Source of the DNA: Nitrospira_E sp052156535
Lineage (GTDB): Bacteria > Nitrospirota > Nitrospiria > Nitrospirales > UBA8639
DNA length: 64,000 nt
Reading direction: 5' to 3'
NCBI RefSeq assembly: GCF_052156535.1
Contig: NZ_JBQKUP010000044.1
Coordinates: 248,001-312,000 of the forward strand
Part shown: piece after piece, positions 34,851-46,338 of the stretch
Position numbering within the stretch: position 1 is the first letter of the stretch
Layout of the letters: every line of letters begins with the position of its first letter
Position numbers and translations under genes: made by a program
The notes under the pieces: model-generated
Database searches by the model: none
Told to the model about the DNA's origin: nothing
What the model saw: only the letters and a program-made list of their open reading frames with translations

Positions 34851-37800
34851 TTATGCCGTCGCCCACTCCGGGCATAACACCTCGGCTTGTTCGAGTACCG
34901 TTTTTGTGGCTTGCTCCTGCTTATCGGGAGGGTAGCCGTATTTGCGTAGAATACGTTTCACCAGCACGCGCAGTTGTGCCTGGACATTTTCGCGAAGGGT
35001 CCAGTCGATCGTGACGTTTTTCTTCACCGTGGCGACCAACTCGCGGGCAATCATGCGAAGCGTGTCATCGCCCAGAACCTGGACGGCGCTATCGTTGGTT
35101 CCCAGCGCATCGTAAAAAGCTACCTCATCCTCGGAAAGCCCGAGCTTTTCCCCACGCGCACTGGCGGCGCGGATTTTTTTTGCTAGCGCGATGAGTTCTT
35201 CAATCACCTGCGCCGTCGCAATCGCCCGGTTCTGATATTTCCGTACCGACTGCTCCAGCAGTTCGGCGAACGAGCGGGCCTGAACGACGTTGCGACGCGA
35301 GCGGGTCTTAATCTCTCCCTTTAGGAGTTTCTGGAGTAATTCGACCGCCAGATTCCGCTGCGGCATCCCACGCATCTCAGCCAGGAACTCGTCGGAAAGA
35401 ATCGATATGTCAGGTTTCTTGAGTCCGGCCGCAGAAAAAATGTCGATGACTTCATCGGACATCACGGACTTCGAAATAATTTGCCGGATGGCGTGGTCAA
35501 GATCTTCATCCGTCTTGTGTTCGCTAGGGGTGTTCTTGGCCAATACTGCGCGCACGGTCTGAAAGAAACTCACGTCGTCGCGAAGACGCAGGGCCTCCTC
35601 GTGCGGGACGGCGAGCGCGAAGGCTTGAGAGAGGTCTGTCACCACCCGAAGGAGCCTGGCCTTCCCGTCATCCTGGGCCAGAATATGCTCCTGCGCCTGA
35701 GGCAACACGGACAGGCGAGCCTGTGGTTTCCCGTTGGTCCAGGCCGACCAGTCGAAGCCGTGGAAGAGACCACAACAAATCTCATAGTGCTTGACCAACG
35801 CCGCTACAGCCTCGGTTTGATCCAGAGCCGTTTTTCCGGTGCCGCCGCTTTCCGTGTACGTCGCAAGGGCCTTTTTTAGCTCATCGGCCAGGCCGAGGTA
35901 ATCCACCACGAGCCCACCGGGCTTTTCTTTGAACACGCGGTTGACCCGCGCGATAGCCTGCATCAGTCCGTGGCCGCGCATGGGCTTGTCCACGAACATC
36001 GTGTGCAGACTGGGCGCATCGAAGCCCGTTAGCCACATATCCCGCACGATCACAATTTGAAAAGGGTCCTTCGGATTTCGAAACCGGAGCGCCATGTCCT
36101 CGCGGCGTTTTTTATTGCGGATATGGCCTTGCCATTCCAGCGGATCGGAGGCCGACCCGGTCATAATGACTTTCATGATTCCCTTTTCATCGGCGATCGC
36201 TCCCGGCATCGTGCCTCCCGCGACACCTGCACTTCCTCCTGCATCGTCCCCATGCCACGAAGGGCGTAATGCGGAAATTTCGCGGTATAGCTCAACACAG
36301 ATCCGGCGGCTCATGCAGACCACCATGGCCTTCCCCGCCATGGCCTCAAGCCGTGTCTCAAAATGCTCTACGAGATCTCGCGCAATCAACTTAATCCGGT
36401 TTTCCGATCCCACCACGGCTTCGAGCTGCGCCCACTTCGTCTTGAGTTTTTCCTTGCGGTCGACTTCTTCCCCTTCGGTGGCTTCTTCGAATTCAGAGTC
36501 AATCTTAGGGCGCTCGGAGTCTTTGAGGACCAACTTAGCAAGCCGGCTCTCGTAGTAGATGGGGACGGTGGCGCCGTCGATGACCGCCCGTTGAATGTCG
36601 TAGATGCTGATGTAGTCGCCGAAGACGGCCCTGGTGTTGGCGTCGGTCTGCTCAATAGGTGTTCCGGTGAAGCCAATAAACGAGGCATTCGGCAGCGCAT
36701 CGCGCATGTGCCGGGCGAAGCCGTCGATAAAATCATACTGACTGCGGTGCGCCTCGTCCGCAATCACCACGATATTGCGGCGGTCTGAAAGAACGGGATG
36801 CCGGTCGCCCTTTTCTTCGGGAAAGAACTTCTGAATGGTGGTAAAGACCACACCCCCGGATGCGACCTTCAGCTTCTCCCGCAGGTCCGCACGATCTTCT
36901 GCTTGCACTGGTGGCTGCCGTAATAACGCATGGCAGCGGGCGAAGGTACCGAAAAGCTGGTCGTCCAGGTCGTTGCGATCGGTGAGGACCACAATGGTCG
37001 GGTTGGCCATCGCCGGGTGGAGAATAACCCGACCCGCATAAAACGCCATGGTCAAACTCTTGCCTGAGCCTTGTGTATGCCACACCACACCAACCCGTTG
37101 GTCCCCCGGTGCTCCGCCTGCTTGATGCCCCGCCGCATAATGTCCCATGGACTCTTCCGACTGCTCCTTGGTAGCCGCCGCGCGGCGGGCTGCCCGCAAG
37201 GTTTCTTCCACAGCCACGTTCACTGCGTGGAATTGGTGGTACCCCGCCATCTTTTTGATGAGTTTTCCGCCGCCCCCGTCCTCGAACACGATAAAGTGCC
37301 GCACCAGATTGAGAAATCGGCGCTTATCGAATACCCCCTTCAGGAGCACCTCAAGCTGTGTCAATGTCCCTGGGGCATCTTCCCGACCCGAAATCGTGCG
37401 CCAGGGTTTAAACCATTCCTTCCCTGCCCCCAGTGAACCAATGCGGGCCTCCATCCCGTCGGAGGCAATAAGGACTGCGTTTGTGGCAAAGAGCGAGGGA
37501 ATCTGAGCCTGATACGTCTGAAGTTGGTGATATGCTTTCCACACGGTGGCGTTCTCATCAGCCGAGTTTTTAAGTTCGATTACGGCGAGGGGAAGCCCAT
37601 TTACAAACAAAACCACATCGGGCCGACGTACATATTGACCTTCGCCGACCGTGAACTGATTCACCGCCAGCCAGTCATTGTTTTGGTGGTCCGAAAAGTC
37701 CAGGACTTGCGCTTGTGCGCCGGCAATCGATCCATCCGGTCGACGGTATTCCACCGTGACGCCGTTTACGAGTATGTGATGCACGGCACGGTTGCGTTCA

Positions 37801-38054
37801 ACCAGCGATGGAGCATCAGTCCGGGTCAACTTGCGAAAGGCATCCTCAATTCCCTCGTGTGGCAGGTCGGGATTCAAACGCAAAAGCGCTTGCCGCAGTC
37901 GGTCTTCTAGAACAACGTCGCGATAATTCGGATCGCTACGTTCGGCGGCAGGCTCTCCGGCGGCAATATCAGGGCCGTGCAGGATGGTATAGCCCAACGC
38001 TTCCAGCCAGGCCAGGGCGGCGTCTTCGACAACCGATTCGGTGAAGGATTTCAT
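34851..38054 (-). CDS. hsdR: Type I restriction endonuclease subunit R
   Basis: Motor and nuclease subunit of a type I restriction-modification enzyme: it translocates and cuts DNA lacking the host methylation. 1,067 aa. The N-terminal nuclease domain has the PD-(D/E)XK-type LFVNGLPLAVIELKNS (about residue 155). The helicase has Walker A HTQGSGKSLTMAF (about 325), DEAH in VIADEAHRSQYDF, motif III FTGTP and motif VI region QAIARVNRVF. The C-terminal domain would bind the MS core. Its ATG overlaps the stop of rhuM-fic (ATGA, 38051-38054). It lies far from hsdM/hsdS, separated by four accessory genes. Confidence 0.96.
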   Translation of the reverse strand: MKSFTESVVEDAALAWLEALGYTILHGPDIAAGEPAAERSDPNYRDVVLEDRLRQALLRLNPDLPHEGIEDAFRKLTRTDAPSLVERNRAVHHILVNGVTVEYRRPDGSIAGAQAQVLDFSDHQNNDWLAVNQFTVGEGQYVRRPDVVLFVNGLPLAVIELKNSADENATVWKAYHQLQTYQAQIPSLFATNAVLIASDGMEARIGSLGAGKEWFKPWRTISGREDAPGTLTQLEVLLKGVFDKRRFLNLVRHFIVFEDGGGGKLIKKMAGYHQFHAVNVAVEETLRAARRAAATKEQSEESMGHYAAGHQAGGAPGDQRVGVVWHTQGSGKSLTMAFYAGRVILHPAMANPTIVVLTDRNDLDDQLFGTFARCHALLRQPPVQAEDRADLREKLKVASGGVVFTTIQKFFPEEKGDRHPVLSDRRNIVVIADEAHRSQYDFIDGFARHMRDALPNASFIGFTGTPIEQTDANTRAVFGDYISIYDIQRAVIDGATVPIYYESRLAKLVLKDSERPKIDSEFEEATEGEEVDRKEKLKTKWAQLEAVVGSENRIKLIARDLVEHFETRLEAMAGKAMVVCMSRRICVELYREISALRPSWHGDDAGGSAGVAGGTMPGAIADEKGIMKVIMTGSASDPLEWQGHIRNKKRREDMALRFRNPKDPFQIVIVRDMWLTGFDAPSLHTMFVDKPMRGHGLMQAIARVNRVFKEKPGGLVVDYLGLADELKKALATYTESGGTGKTALDQTEAVAALVKHYEICCGLFHGFDWSAWTNGKPQARLSVLPQAQEHILAQDDGKARLLRVVTDLSQAFALAVPHEEALRLRDDVSFFQTVRAVLAKNTPSEHKTDEDLDHAIRQIISKSVMSDEVIDIFSAAGLKKPDISILSDEFLAEMRGMPQRNLAVELLQKLLKGEIKTRSRRNVVQARSFAELLEQSVRKYQNRAIATAQVIEELIALAKKIRAASARGEKLGLSEDEVAFYDALGTNDSAVQVLGDDTLRMIARELVATVKKNVTIDWTLRENVQAQLRVLVKRILRKYGYPPDKQEQATKTVLEQAEVLCPEWATA

Positions 38055-39055
38055 GTTGCTGGTTCCACCAGCAGATTGATAATCAGCCGGATCATCAAAT
38101 CTTTGTTTGATGACGCGCTTTCCGCGAGAAGCAGGGTGAGTGCCGTTAAACCTTCTGGGGTAAGCCGGTGCGTCACCCCTTCTTGCCGGAGGTAGAGCAG
38201 AAATAAAAAAGAGCCGATGCGTTTGTTGCCATCGGTGAAGGGATGATCTTTGACGATAAAGTAGAGCAGATGGGCCGCCTTCTCTTCGCGTGAGCGGTAC
38301 AACGCATCGCCGAACATCGTCTGCTCAAGACTGGCGAGGATGCCATCCAAGGCTTCTCCGCGCGGGTTCCCGAATAACGGCGTGGCTTCATTCCGAACCA
38401 ACAATTCCCTTTTAAAATCAGCAATCGCACGGCTGGCCTGGTCGTAACCCAGCACCCCAGAAGAGGGGCGAACCCCAGGAGGCAGGGGAAGGCGATCTTC
38501 GTCATATTCCAAAAGAAGCCGCCAGGTGTCCGCGTAGCTGACGATCAGGTCCAGCACCGCGCGACCGGTTTCGTCCACGAGCGACTGGTTTTGTAGGGTG
38601 CGGGCCAGAAGGTCCAGAGTCTGGCGGGCTTCTAACAGGCCCCGTTCGGCCAACCGATGCTCGTTAAACGTGTACCCCCGAACCAAGTGGTCCCGCAGGG
38701 TCCGGGTGGCCCAAATGCGAAACTGGGTACCGCGCTTGGAATTCACCCGATAGCCGACCGACAGGATGGCGTCGAGGTTGAAGAACTCGACTTGGTAGGT
38801 CTTACCGTCTGCCGCAGTTGTTGCATTTTTTGCAACAACTGCCTCCCGCTCCAGTTCCCCAGAAGCGAACACAGTCCGTAAATGCCGCGAAATCACGGAC
38901 TTATCGCGTCCGAACAGCTCGGCCATCTGGGTCAGTGACAGCCAGACCGTCTCCCGTTCGAGCCGCACGTCTACCCGCACCTGGCCATCGGGGGCTTCGT
39001 AAAGGAGAACCTCACCGCCGGGTGGAGTAGAAGCAGATGGCTCGTTGGACGGCAT
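38051..39055 (-). CDS. RhuM-Fic fusion protein
   Basis: N-terminal RhuM-type region (about 25-150) with a putative helix-turn-helix, VWLSLTQMAELFGRDKSVISRHL, and VEFFNLDAILSVGYRVNSKRGTQFRIWA. The C-terminal Fic/Doc domain has the intact active-site loop HPFTDGNKRIGSF (about residue 285). Fic enzymes attach nucleotide or phosphate groups to proteins and often act as toxins. Start set at 39055 (MPSNEPSAS) with GGAG eight bases upstream. About 334 aa. No inhibitory S/TxxxE(G/N) partner gene was recognised. RhuM-type genes commonly occur inside type I restriction operons; this one is flanked by a duplication of the hsdR 5' end. Confidence 0.88.
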   Translation of the reverse strand: MPSNEPSASTPPGGEVLLYEAPDGQVRVDVRLERETVWLSLTQMAELFGRDKSVISRHLRTVFASGELEREAVVAKNATTAADGKTYQVEFFNLDAILSVGYRVNSKRGTQFRIWATRTLRDHLVRGYTFNEHRLAERGLLEARQTLDLLARTLQNQSLVDETGRAVLDLIVSYADTWRLLLEYDEDRLPLPPGVRPSSGVLGYDQASRAIADFKRELLVRNEATPLFGNPRGEALDGILASLEQTMFGDALYRSREEKAAHLLYFIVKDHPFTDGNKRIGSFLFLLYLRQEGVTHRLTPEGLTALTLLLAESASSNKDLMIRLIINLLVEPAT

Positions 39056-39068
39056 CGGACGTACTCCG

Positions 39069-39185
39069 TTAGATCTGGTAAAGGGGGCCAATGGCTTCTC
39101 GCAACAGAACTTTCAGGACGGCGTAGCCCAACGCTTCCAGCCAGGCCAGGGCGGCATCCTCAACGACGGATTCAGTGAAGCGCAC
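39069..39185 (-). pseudogene. Duplicated 5'-end fragment of hsdR
   Basis: A 38-codon frame from GTG 39185 (AAGGA upstream) reads MRFTESVVEDAALAWLEALG..., nearly identical over its first 22 residues to the start of HsdR at 38054 (MKSFTESVVEDAALAWLEALG), and then diverges and stops at 39069. The two copies form direct repeats of about 65-70 bases flanking rhuM-fic. This is the footprint expected if rhuM-fic was inserted at, or duplicated across, the start of hsdR. Confidence 0.75.
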
Positions 39186-39198
39186 TATCGGATTTCCT

Positions 39199-41328
39199 TT
39201 ATTTGAAGCGCTCCTGCAAATAACTCTTTATTTGGCTCAAGGGGATTTCTTGTGACGAATTCCCGCTACGTACGAAGAATTTCTCAACGGTTTGACCGGT
39301 ATTATCCTTCAGCTTAATGATCACCGGCTCACTGGCTTGGTTGATTTCAATCTGGCAAATATCTTTACCCTCCAAGGCAGGAAAAGTGATGGCGAGTTTC
39401 TTGGCCACGAATGCGACCCCCAGCTGCTGATTGAGGAGATTGCGCAAATGTAACTCAAATTTATCTTTATCAGCATTCAGGGAGGCATAATCGTTCTCTA
39501 GACCAAGTACTGCTCCAGAATCATCAACGCCTATCAGCAACGTGCCGCCATCAGCATTCGCAAAGGCTGCCACGGATTTCATAATGACATCTTCCAGCTT
39601 CTTGTTGACGCAGCCCTGTTGATAATCCCAGCGGAGGGAGGATTTGAACTCCAACCCATCGCTCTCGCCTTCGGAAATGACCTCTTCAATCTGCGCGGGC
39701 GCGGCCACTTCCAGGGTAACGGTAATGCCTTCAATGAATTTGTTCAGGGCTTCCGCGAGTAATTGTCGTCGCTCCTTCAAAAAATCCTCAAACCGGTCTC
39801 TCTGCCACAGGTCTTCATTTTCAGGAATGCATTGCAAAGCTAAAGCTTTGGGAAAGCGCTGTTTAACCTCCGCAAGGTAGTCGGCTGCCGTCGTGGCAGA
39901 TTTCGACCGGTTAGCAACCTGGGTAAGAATGGCACGATTCGTTAGTTCCTGAGCCAATGCGTATTTAAGCCGGTTGCCTTTGCCATATCCCACTTCCTTG
40001 AGGCGCGAGTAGGGGAAAATGTGATCTTTTTCTAGTTGATACTTTTCCCCCATATTCATGCGAAGCCCAACCCCTGTGGTTAAACAAATGGCGCCACGAC
40101 TTTTGAGGAACCAGCGCATCAGCCCAAACAAGGGATGGGAGATTGATCGCCCTTCAAATTCCTCAGGGGTAATCTCCAGTCGGCGTTCTTCCTTGATCAC
40201 ATTTAAGAGCTCATCAAATGGTTGGGCCGACTCAGCAATGATTCGAAGGTCGAAATCCAGTTTCTGCGGAAGCTGACTGACATAACGAGCCCGAATCTGC
40301 GAGTAGTAAAACCACTTGACCATTTTCCGAATTTCTGTGTCGGTCAGGGACTTGCCCTTCTTGTCATAGAAGTAGGAAATAATCGGAATTAGGGCATAAA
40401 TAGAGTTGATCTCATCCGTGTGATCCACATACGCGTGCGTCCGCAAGAGATTGACGACGTAATCCAGAACCTGTTCATCAAGTCGTTGCCAGGCGCTCCG
40501 CACGGCGTCGTTATTCTCAGTTCCATGGAGCTTGCGCATTTCCGATCCGACATGGTGGAGACAGGCAAGAAGTGCGTACACGACAAAATCCAGCTTAAAG
40601 ACAAATCCATCCTCGGCGAGAGCAGCGAGCTTTTTCTTGAATGTATCCCGGGCTTGCGGCCAGTAACCGGATATTTGCGCCAAAGCCAACTCGGCATCGG
40701 TCAGCGCCACACCGCTGGCATTTACTTTATAGAAAATATCGATTGCCTCACGAATCTTGGCTTTAATGGGAATCGTCTGTTCCGGGAATTCGCGATTGAG
40801 GATGTTCTCAACCGCCCGCATGTTGTCGTCAATTTGGTCGTCACGTTCGCGGCCGACCGGCTCTCCCCGGTTTTCCAACTCCCGCACAATATCCTTTGCG
40901 CGGACTTTGCGAAGAAAGATGTCGGTGATGTTATGCCAGAGTGGATTGTTATCCATCCGTTTCCGCATGTAATAGGAAAGCTCCAACGTCTCAATATTGA
41001 CGTATAAGCCTCTCGTGTCGTTGGTAATCTCCGGGGCGGTATAGTACGGAGGAATTTTCCCGCGAATCAGCATATACAGTGTCGTTACCCGCTGTTGACC
41101 GTCCAATAGAATGCGGACTGCCCCCTGCTTTTCATCGTATTTGTGGGGGCCTTTCAATTCAGGTGGATCGGCCGTCTCCCAGGTCAGCATGGTTCCGGTT
41201 GGATATTCCTTGATTAAGGAATCGATGAGCTGTTTGGCATCGTCCCGTTTCCAGACGTATTCACGCTGAAACGCGGGGACGAAGAGTTGATTTTCGTCAA
41301 CCTTGTCGAGAATGGTGGAGATTTTCAC
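39199..41328 (-). CDS. DUF262 - HNH (DUF1524-like) - AlbA_2/Schlafen-type fusion protein
   Basis: 709-aa multidomain protein. Residues 1-230: DUF262/ParB-like domain of GmrSD-type restriction proteins (FVPAFQREYVWKRDDAK, YPTGTMLTWE and the catalytic-type ILLDGQQRVTTLYML). Residues about 360-510: DUF1524-like HNH nuclease region (YQLEKDHIFPYSRL, NRAILTQVANRSKS). Residues about 555-700: AlbA_2/Schlafen-type putative nucleotide-binding domain (GESDGLEFKSSLRWD, AAFANADGGTLLIGVDDSGAVLGL, KFFVRSGNSSQEI). Known relatives with the first two parts cut modified DNA. The added AlbA_2 domain suggests an extra sensor or effector. It lies between hsdS and hsdR. Confidence 0.85.
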   Translation of the reverse strand: MKISTILDKVDENQLFVPAFQREYVWKRDDAKQLIDSLIKEYPTGTMLTWETADPPELKGPHKYDEKQGAVRILLDGQQRVTTLYMLIRGKIPPYYTAPEITNDTRGLYVNIETLELSYYMRKRMDNNPLWHNITDIFLRKVRAKDIVRELENRGEPVGRERDDQIDDNMRAVENILNREFPEQTIPIKAKIREAIDIFYKVNASGVALTDAELALAQISGYWPQARDTFKKKLAALAEDGFVFKLDFVVYALLACLHHVGSEMRKLHGTENNDAVRSAWQRLDEQVLDYVVNLLRTHAYVDHTDEINSIYALIPIISYFYDKKGKSLTDTEIRKMVKWFYYSQIRARYVSQLPQKLDFDLRIIAESAQPFDELLNVIKEERRLEITPEEFEGRSISHPLFGLMRWFLKSRGAICLTTGVGLRMNMGEKYQLEKDHIFPYSRLKEVGYGKGNRLKYALAQELTNRAILTQVANRSKSATTAADYLAEVKQRFPKALALQCIPENEDLWQRDRFEDFLKERRQLLAEALNKFIEGITVTLEVAAPAQIEEVISEGESDGLEFKSSLRWDYQQGCVNKKLEDVIMKSVAAFANADGGTLLIGVDDSGAVLGLENDYASLNADKDKFELHLRNLLNQQLGVAFVAKKLAITFPALEGKDICQIEINQASEPVIIKLKDNTGQTVEKFFVRSGNSSQEIPLSQIKSYLQERFK

Positions 41329-41451
41329 AGGGAGCCTCCAAATATATATCAGTAATTTACCTTCGTAGTTTCGTTCAAATGAATTTGGGCAGCAATTTGT
41401 GGCGCAGGAAAGCGTCTTTTACAATGGCCTCAATCATATCTTCGCCCGCGG

Positions 41452-42516
41452 TCAAGTCTTTTTCTTAGAACGTTTTGCCCAAATGTCGTCCACACTCTCC
41501 CTTTCAAGGGCCGTCTTTATTTCTCCCAATGCCTTTTGTGAATAGCGCTTGTACAACTGGCTACCGATCTTGAATTCTTTGTAGCAGTCAGGCTTGGCTC
41601 TTAACCCAAGGTGTTCGACGACTGCCAGGACTTTTGGCAGGGACGTGTGAAGCTTTTCGGCAAGTTGTTTTGCCCCGAAATTGTAAAAATCCAGTTCGTT
41701 CACTCGCTTCACGGCTACAACGGAAGCTCCGGGTGTGCCTTCCGAAACCAGTTGAATTGGGATGCCCTCTTTCTTGGATACACGGAGCGACAGATTTGGA
41801 CCTGTCCCCTCTGGTCTGATCTCAATCGCCGATACTCCCTTAAATGTATCGGCCCAGGACTTACCCGAAATTATGTCCTTGCCCAGGCTTCTTAATTCAG
41901 TATTGCTAGGTTGGCCTTTTTCTCCCTTAATCGTTGAGTCCAGTATTGCAAGCGGTCTTAGTCTTGCCATCGCTTCAACTTGGCGACGTTTTTTGGGGCG
42001 TAGCAACTTTTTGATTTCGTCAACCTCGGACTCGAAGAGAGTTTCCAGATTTGTAGGAGGTGAAGTCGATACTGGCAAGATTCGCACGGGGAGGTGGCTC
42101 ACAAGTGCCTCATCAAAGACTTTTTTCAGAAGGTCTCGAAAGAGAGTGACACCAGACTGAATGTGGACATAAAGCTGCCCTTCGGAAATATCAAGAAGAT
42201 GGTGTTGTGCTGCGTCACGCAGGCCGTTTATGGTTTGCAGTACCAATGCTTGTTCCTCGCTTACAAATTTGACCGTTCCATCACTGAGCGCCCGGCGTAC
42301 GCAAGTGTCAAAACCTATCGTTTCTTTAGCCCGCTTTTCCCGAATGCGCCCTCCGCGGTGAAGTAATGCCGACTTTAGCAACATTTCAAAGGAGTGATCG
42401 ATTTGGATCAGGGTGCCACTGACTCGACCTCGGTCATTGGGTCGGTTAAAAAGCTCAATGCTAAGCACCAATGAATCACATGCCTTATCAAGGAGAAGTT
42501 TTGCTTCGCGTTTCAT
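41452..42516 (-). CDS. DUF3644-like protein of the restriction operon
   Basis: 354 aa, soluble. The N-terminal half is helical and resembles DUF3644/HEPN-like proteins: A-x-x-SLVLSIELFNRPNDRGRV, HSFEMLLKSALLHRGG, GLRDAAQHHLLDISEGQLYVHIQ. HEPN-like folds often act as RNases in toxin or phage-exclusion systems, but no R-x4-6-H catalytic motif is certain here beyond GLRDAAQHH, which does have the right spacing. The C-terminal region (LDFYNFGAKQLAEKL...VVEHLGL) looks like a winged-helix DNA-binding segment. It lies between the Abi_C gene and the DUF262 gene. Confidence 0.6.
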   Translation of the reverse strand: MKREAKLLLDKACDSLVLSIELFNRPNDRGRVSGTLIQIDHSFEMLLKSALLHRGGRIREKRAKETIGFDTCVRRALSDGTVKFVSEEQALVLQTINGLRDAAQHHLLDISEGQLYVHIQSGVTLFRDLLKKVFDEALVSHLPVRILPVSTSPPTNLETLFESEVDEIKKLLRPKKRRQVEAMARLRPLAILDSTIKGEKGQPSNTELRSLGKDIISGKSWADTFKGVSAIEIRPEGTGPNLSLRVSKKEGIPIQLVSEGTPGASVVAVKRVNELDFYNFGAKQLAEKLHTSLPKVLAVVEHLGLRAKPDCYKEFKIGSQLYKRYSQKALGEIKTALERESVDDIWAKRSKKKT

Positions 42517-42657
42517 ACGCTGTTCTTGTTAAAGAAATTTTCCGTATCTTGCACCCACAACTCACTACGGTGGGGTTTGGGCAGAACCAAGAACCTCAAC
42601 TTTTTAAGGAAAGGCATTCTAGGGTCTTCAATCTCGAATCCGAGGAAGTGTTTTTGC

Positions 42658-43374
42658 TCAAGCACTACCTTCAGCCAGGTTCGGGATTGGCGCCGGTTCC
42701 TTGTCCTCATCGGTTGGCTCGTAATTGGTCAACAAGTCACGATACGCGTCAAGATCGACTGCGAAAAGAACTTCACTCGGCCGATAGGTCAGCTCAAAGA
42801 TCTGAACCTCCTCATTTGCTTCATCAAGGTAGGCGTTAAATTCCACATTGTCCCCATACTCAAACCTCTCGGTTGGATGGGTATTTTCCTGCTGCCGGTG
42901 GATGCGATGAAGAAATCCGATGATAGCATCTGCGGCTTGCGCTGCAAGCAGGGCCTGAACGGTCTCCATTATTGGTCGGGTCCCTTCACTGCCATGGGAA
43001 GCAAATCCGTAGGCATTCCGCAACTTGCAAATTCCTTGCAACGCAGTATGGAGACCATTGAGGGTCTGCATGAGACTCTTCCGCGCCTCGGCCTCGCTGC
43101 TTGCGGTGACCGGCAACATGGGAAGATTTGTTGTGACCATTTTGAACAGTCCGGGCAGGTCGTCGTCAGAATTATACCCTACCTTCCGTTCGGTCAATAT
43201 GGTGCGGCACGTACTTTCTACCACAGTTCTAGCAAGGTCGAAGGCTAATCCGGGGTTTTCCCCAACGGCACGTTCGATGCCATTCACCTGCTCTTTGATG
43301 TGCAGCAGACCAGCGGCGATAGCAGTTCTAGCGCCATGCATCACGAAGACATCGGCAGGCGATGAGGAAGCCAT
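42658..43374 (-). CDS. Abortive-infection (Abi_C-like) family protein
   Basis: 238 aa, soluble, mostly helical. The central region SLMQTLNGLHTALQGICKLRNAYGFASHGSEG followed by AAQAADAIIGFLHRIH resembles the C-terminal domain found in abortive infection proteins (L-R-N-x-x-G-x-x-H-G pattern, then a helix). The C-terminus is acidic. Its ATG shares a base with the hsdS stop (TAATG at 43372-43376), so it is translated with the restriction-modification genes. The domain is known from phage-defence loci; its activity in this setting is inferred only. Confidence 0.65.
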   Translation of the reverse strand: MASSSPADVFVMHGARTAIAAGLLHIKEQVNGIERAVGENPGLAFDLARTVVESTCRTILTERKVGYNSDDDLPGLFKMVTTNLPMLPVTASSEAEARKSLMQTLNGLHTALQGICKLRNAYGFASHGSEGTRPIMETVQALLAAQAADAIIGFLHRIHRQQENTHPTERFEYGDNVEFNAYLDEANEEVQIFELTYRPSEVLFAVDLDAYRDLLTNYEPTDEDKEPAPIPNLAEGSA

Positions 43375-44700
43375 TACACATGCCCTCCAAGGAACCGCTC
43401 CGCATCCTTCACCCGCAGTTCGCCAGAGGTGAGCTTGGGCAGGAGGGTATCGCGCAGAGCGGCGAGGGTGCGGGATTGCAGGAGGCGCACTTCCATCTGC
43501 GCCCTCAGAGGCCGCACCGTGCGCTCAAAGGTCTTTAAAATTTCCCGTGTCGGCCGAATAAAGCGGAGGCTAGGAATGCTCCTGACGTTGAGAGCGTCAA
43601 GGATGGTCCCCGTGTCCATCTTGAAACTGATCTCATCTTTCATCCCTTTGGAGATCAAGCATTCAAGGAGCACGGTTGGAAATGGAAACGAAGGTTTACA
43701 GCGAATGCCGGTCATGTTTCTTCCTAGTGCTGCTTTTTGTCCAACTGGTATTTGGGCAACAGCACCAACACGACCTACGTTCGTGATAACGCAATCTCCT
43801 GGCGAGGCCTCCATCCGCGAAACCCACCTCCGATAGTCAACTTCATCGATGAAGTACGTGTTCTCCATGGCAAGAAGGCCATCATCCCGGATGTTCCAGA
43901 GTTGAAGTAGGGGCATGCCTGATTCTTGACGTTCAGGTTTCTTGGAGTGAAGACAATCGACCACATCGGCAATTTCTCCGATGCTTACCACCTGCCAGCC
44001 CTTTGGGATTTCGCCGAGGTCGGAGTCTTCGAAGGAGTCGGGGAAAAGGTCGGCGAGGGGTTTGGGAAGGCGAGGGGCCCGGCCTTCAGCCTTGGCGCGG
44101 ACGGGATCGAAATCCACGAACCAGGATTTGAAGAGTGCCCGCGCCATTTCCTCCAGTGTTTCGTTCACCCGCCGATTCAGTTCGATCTTGTCGTCCAGTG
44201 TGCCAAGGATGTGGGCGATGAAGCGTTGTTCGGTATAATCAGGGTACCTCACCGGTATTTTAACCAGGCTATTGATAGGAATCTGTGGTTGGGCCGATCC
44301 AGATCCGAATCGAATTAGTATCTCTTTAAATTCTTTACTTGAAAGCAAGAAATACAAGAAACGGTTATGTAATACCTTTTCATCAGCTCTTAAAAGAACT
44401 AATTGTGCGTTGATATTTGCATCGTGAAATTCTTGTTCAACAAAGGCCACGTTTCCGATTCCATTGCCACGCGTGACTACAATTACATCTCCTTTGCACA
44501 AGTGGCCCTTTCTCAGTTCTTCATGCTGGCGCTTTGAAATGTAGCGAAAGTTGTCGGATCTGATATGGCCGTTGATCATGTCCGAGGCAGTGATAAAAGG
44601 CACTCCCATTGGAACGAAGTCGCTGCTTTTCGGGTATTTGGACGAGTAATTACCATCCCCGATGAAAATTGGTGCTTCGCCGATCGTCTTTTCGAACCAC

Positions 44701-44708
<8 letters not shown>
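43374..44708 (-). CDS. hsdS: Type I restriction-modification specificity subunit S
   Basis: Target-recognition subunit that directs the HsdM methylase and HsdR nuclease to a bipartite DNA site. About 444 aa with two target-recognition domains: residues about 1-160 (WFEKTIGEAPIFIGDG...) and 225-390 (LGEIPKGWQVVSIGEIADVV). These are joined by conserved helical spacers (LGTLDDKIELNRRVNETLEEMARALFKSWFVDFDPV) and end with LLPKLTSGELRV. The GTG at 44708 overlaps the hsdM stop (GTGAGTAA) and has AAGGA about 11 bases before it; TTG 44717 is the alternative. It is followed by the Abi_C gene through TAATG. Confidence 0.93.

Positions 44709-46338
<1,630 letters not shown>

Noticed and set aside
42526..43248. 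240-codon plus-strand ORF opposite the Abi_C gene
   Set aside because: Complete antisense overlap with a better-supported gene that is translationally coupled to hsdS; low-complexity Cys/Trp-rich sequence without domains.
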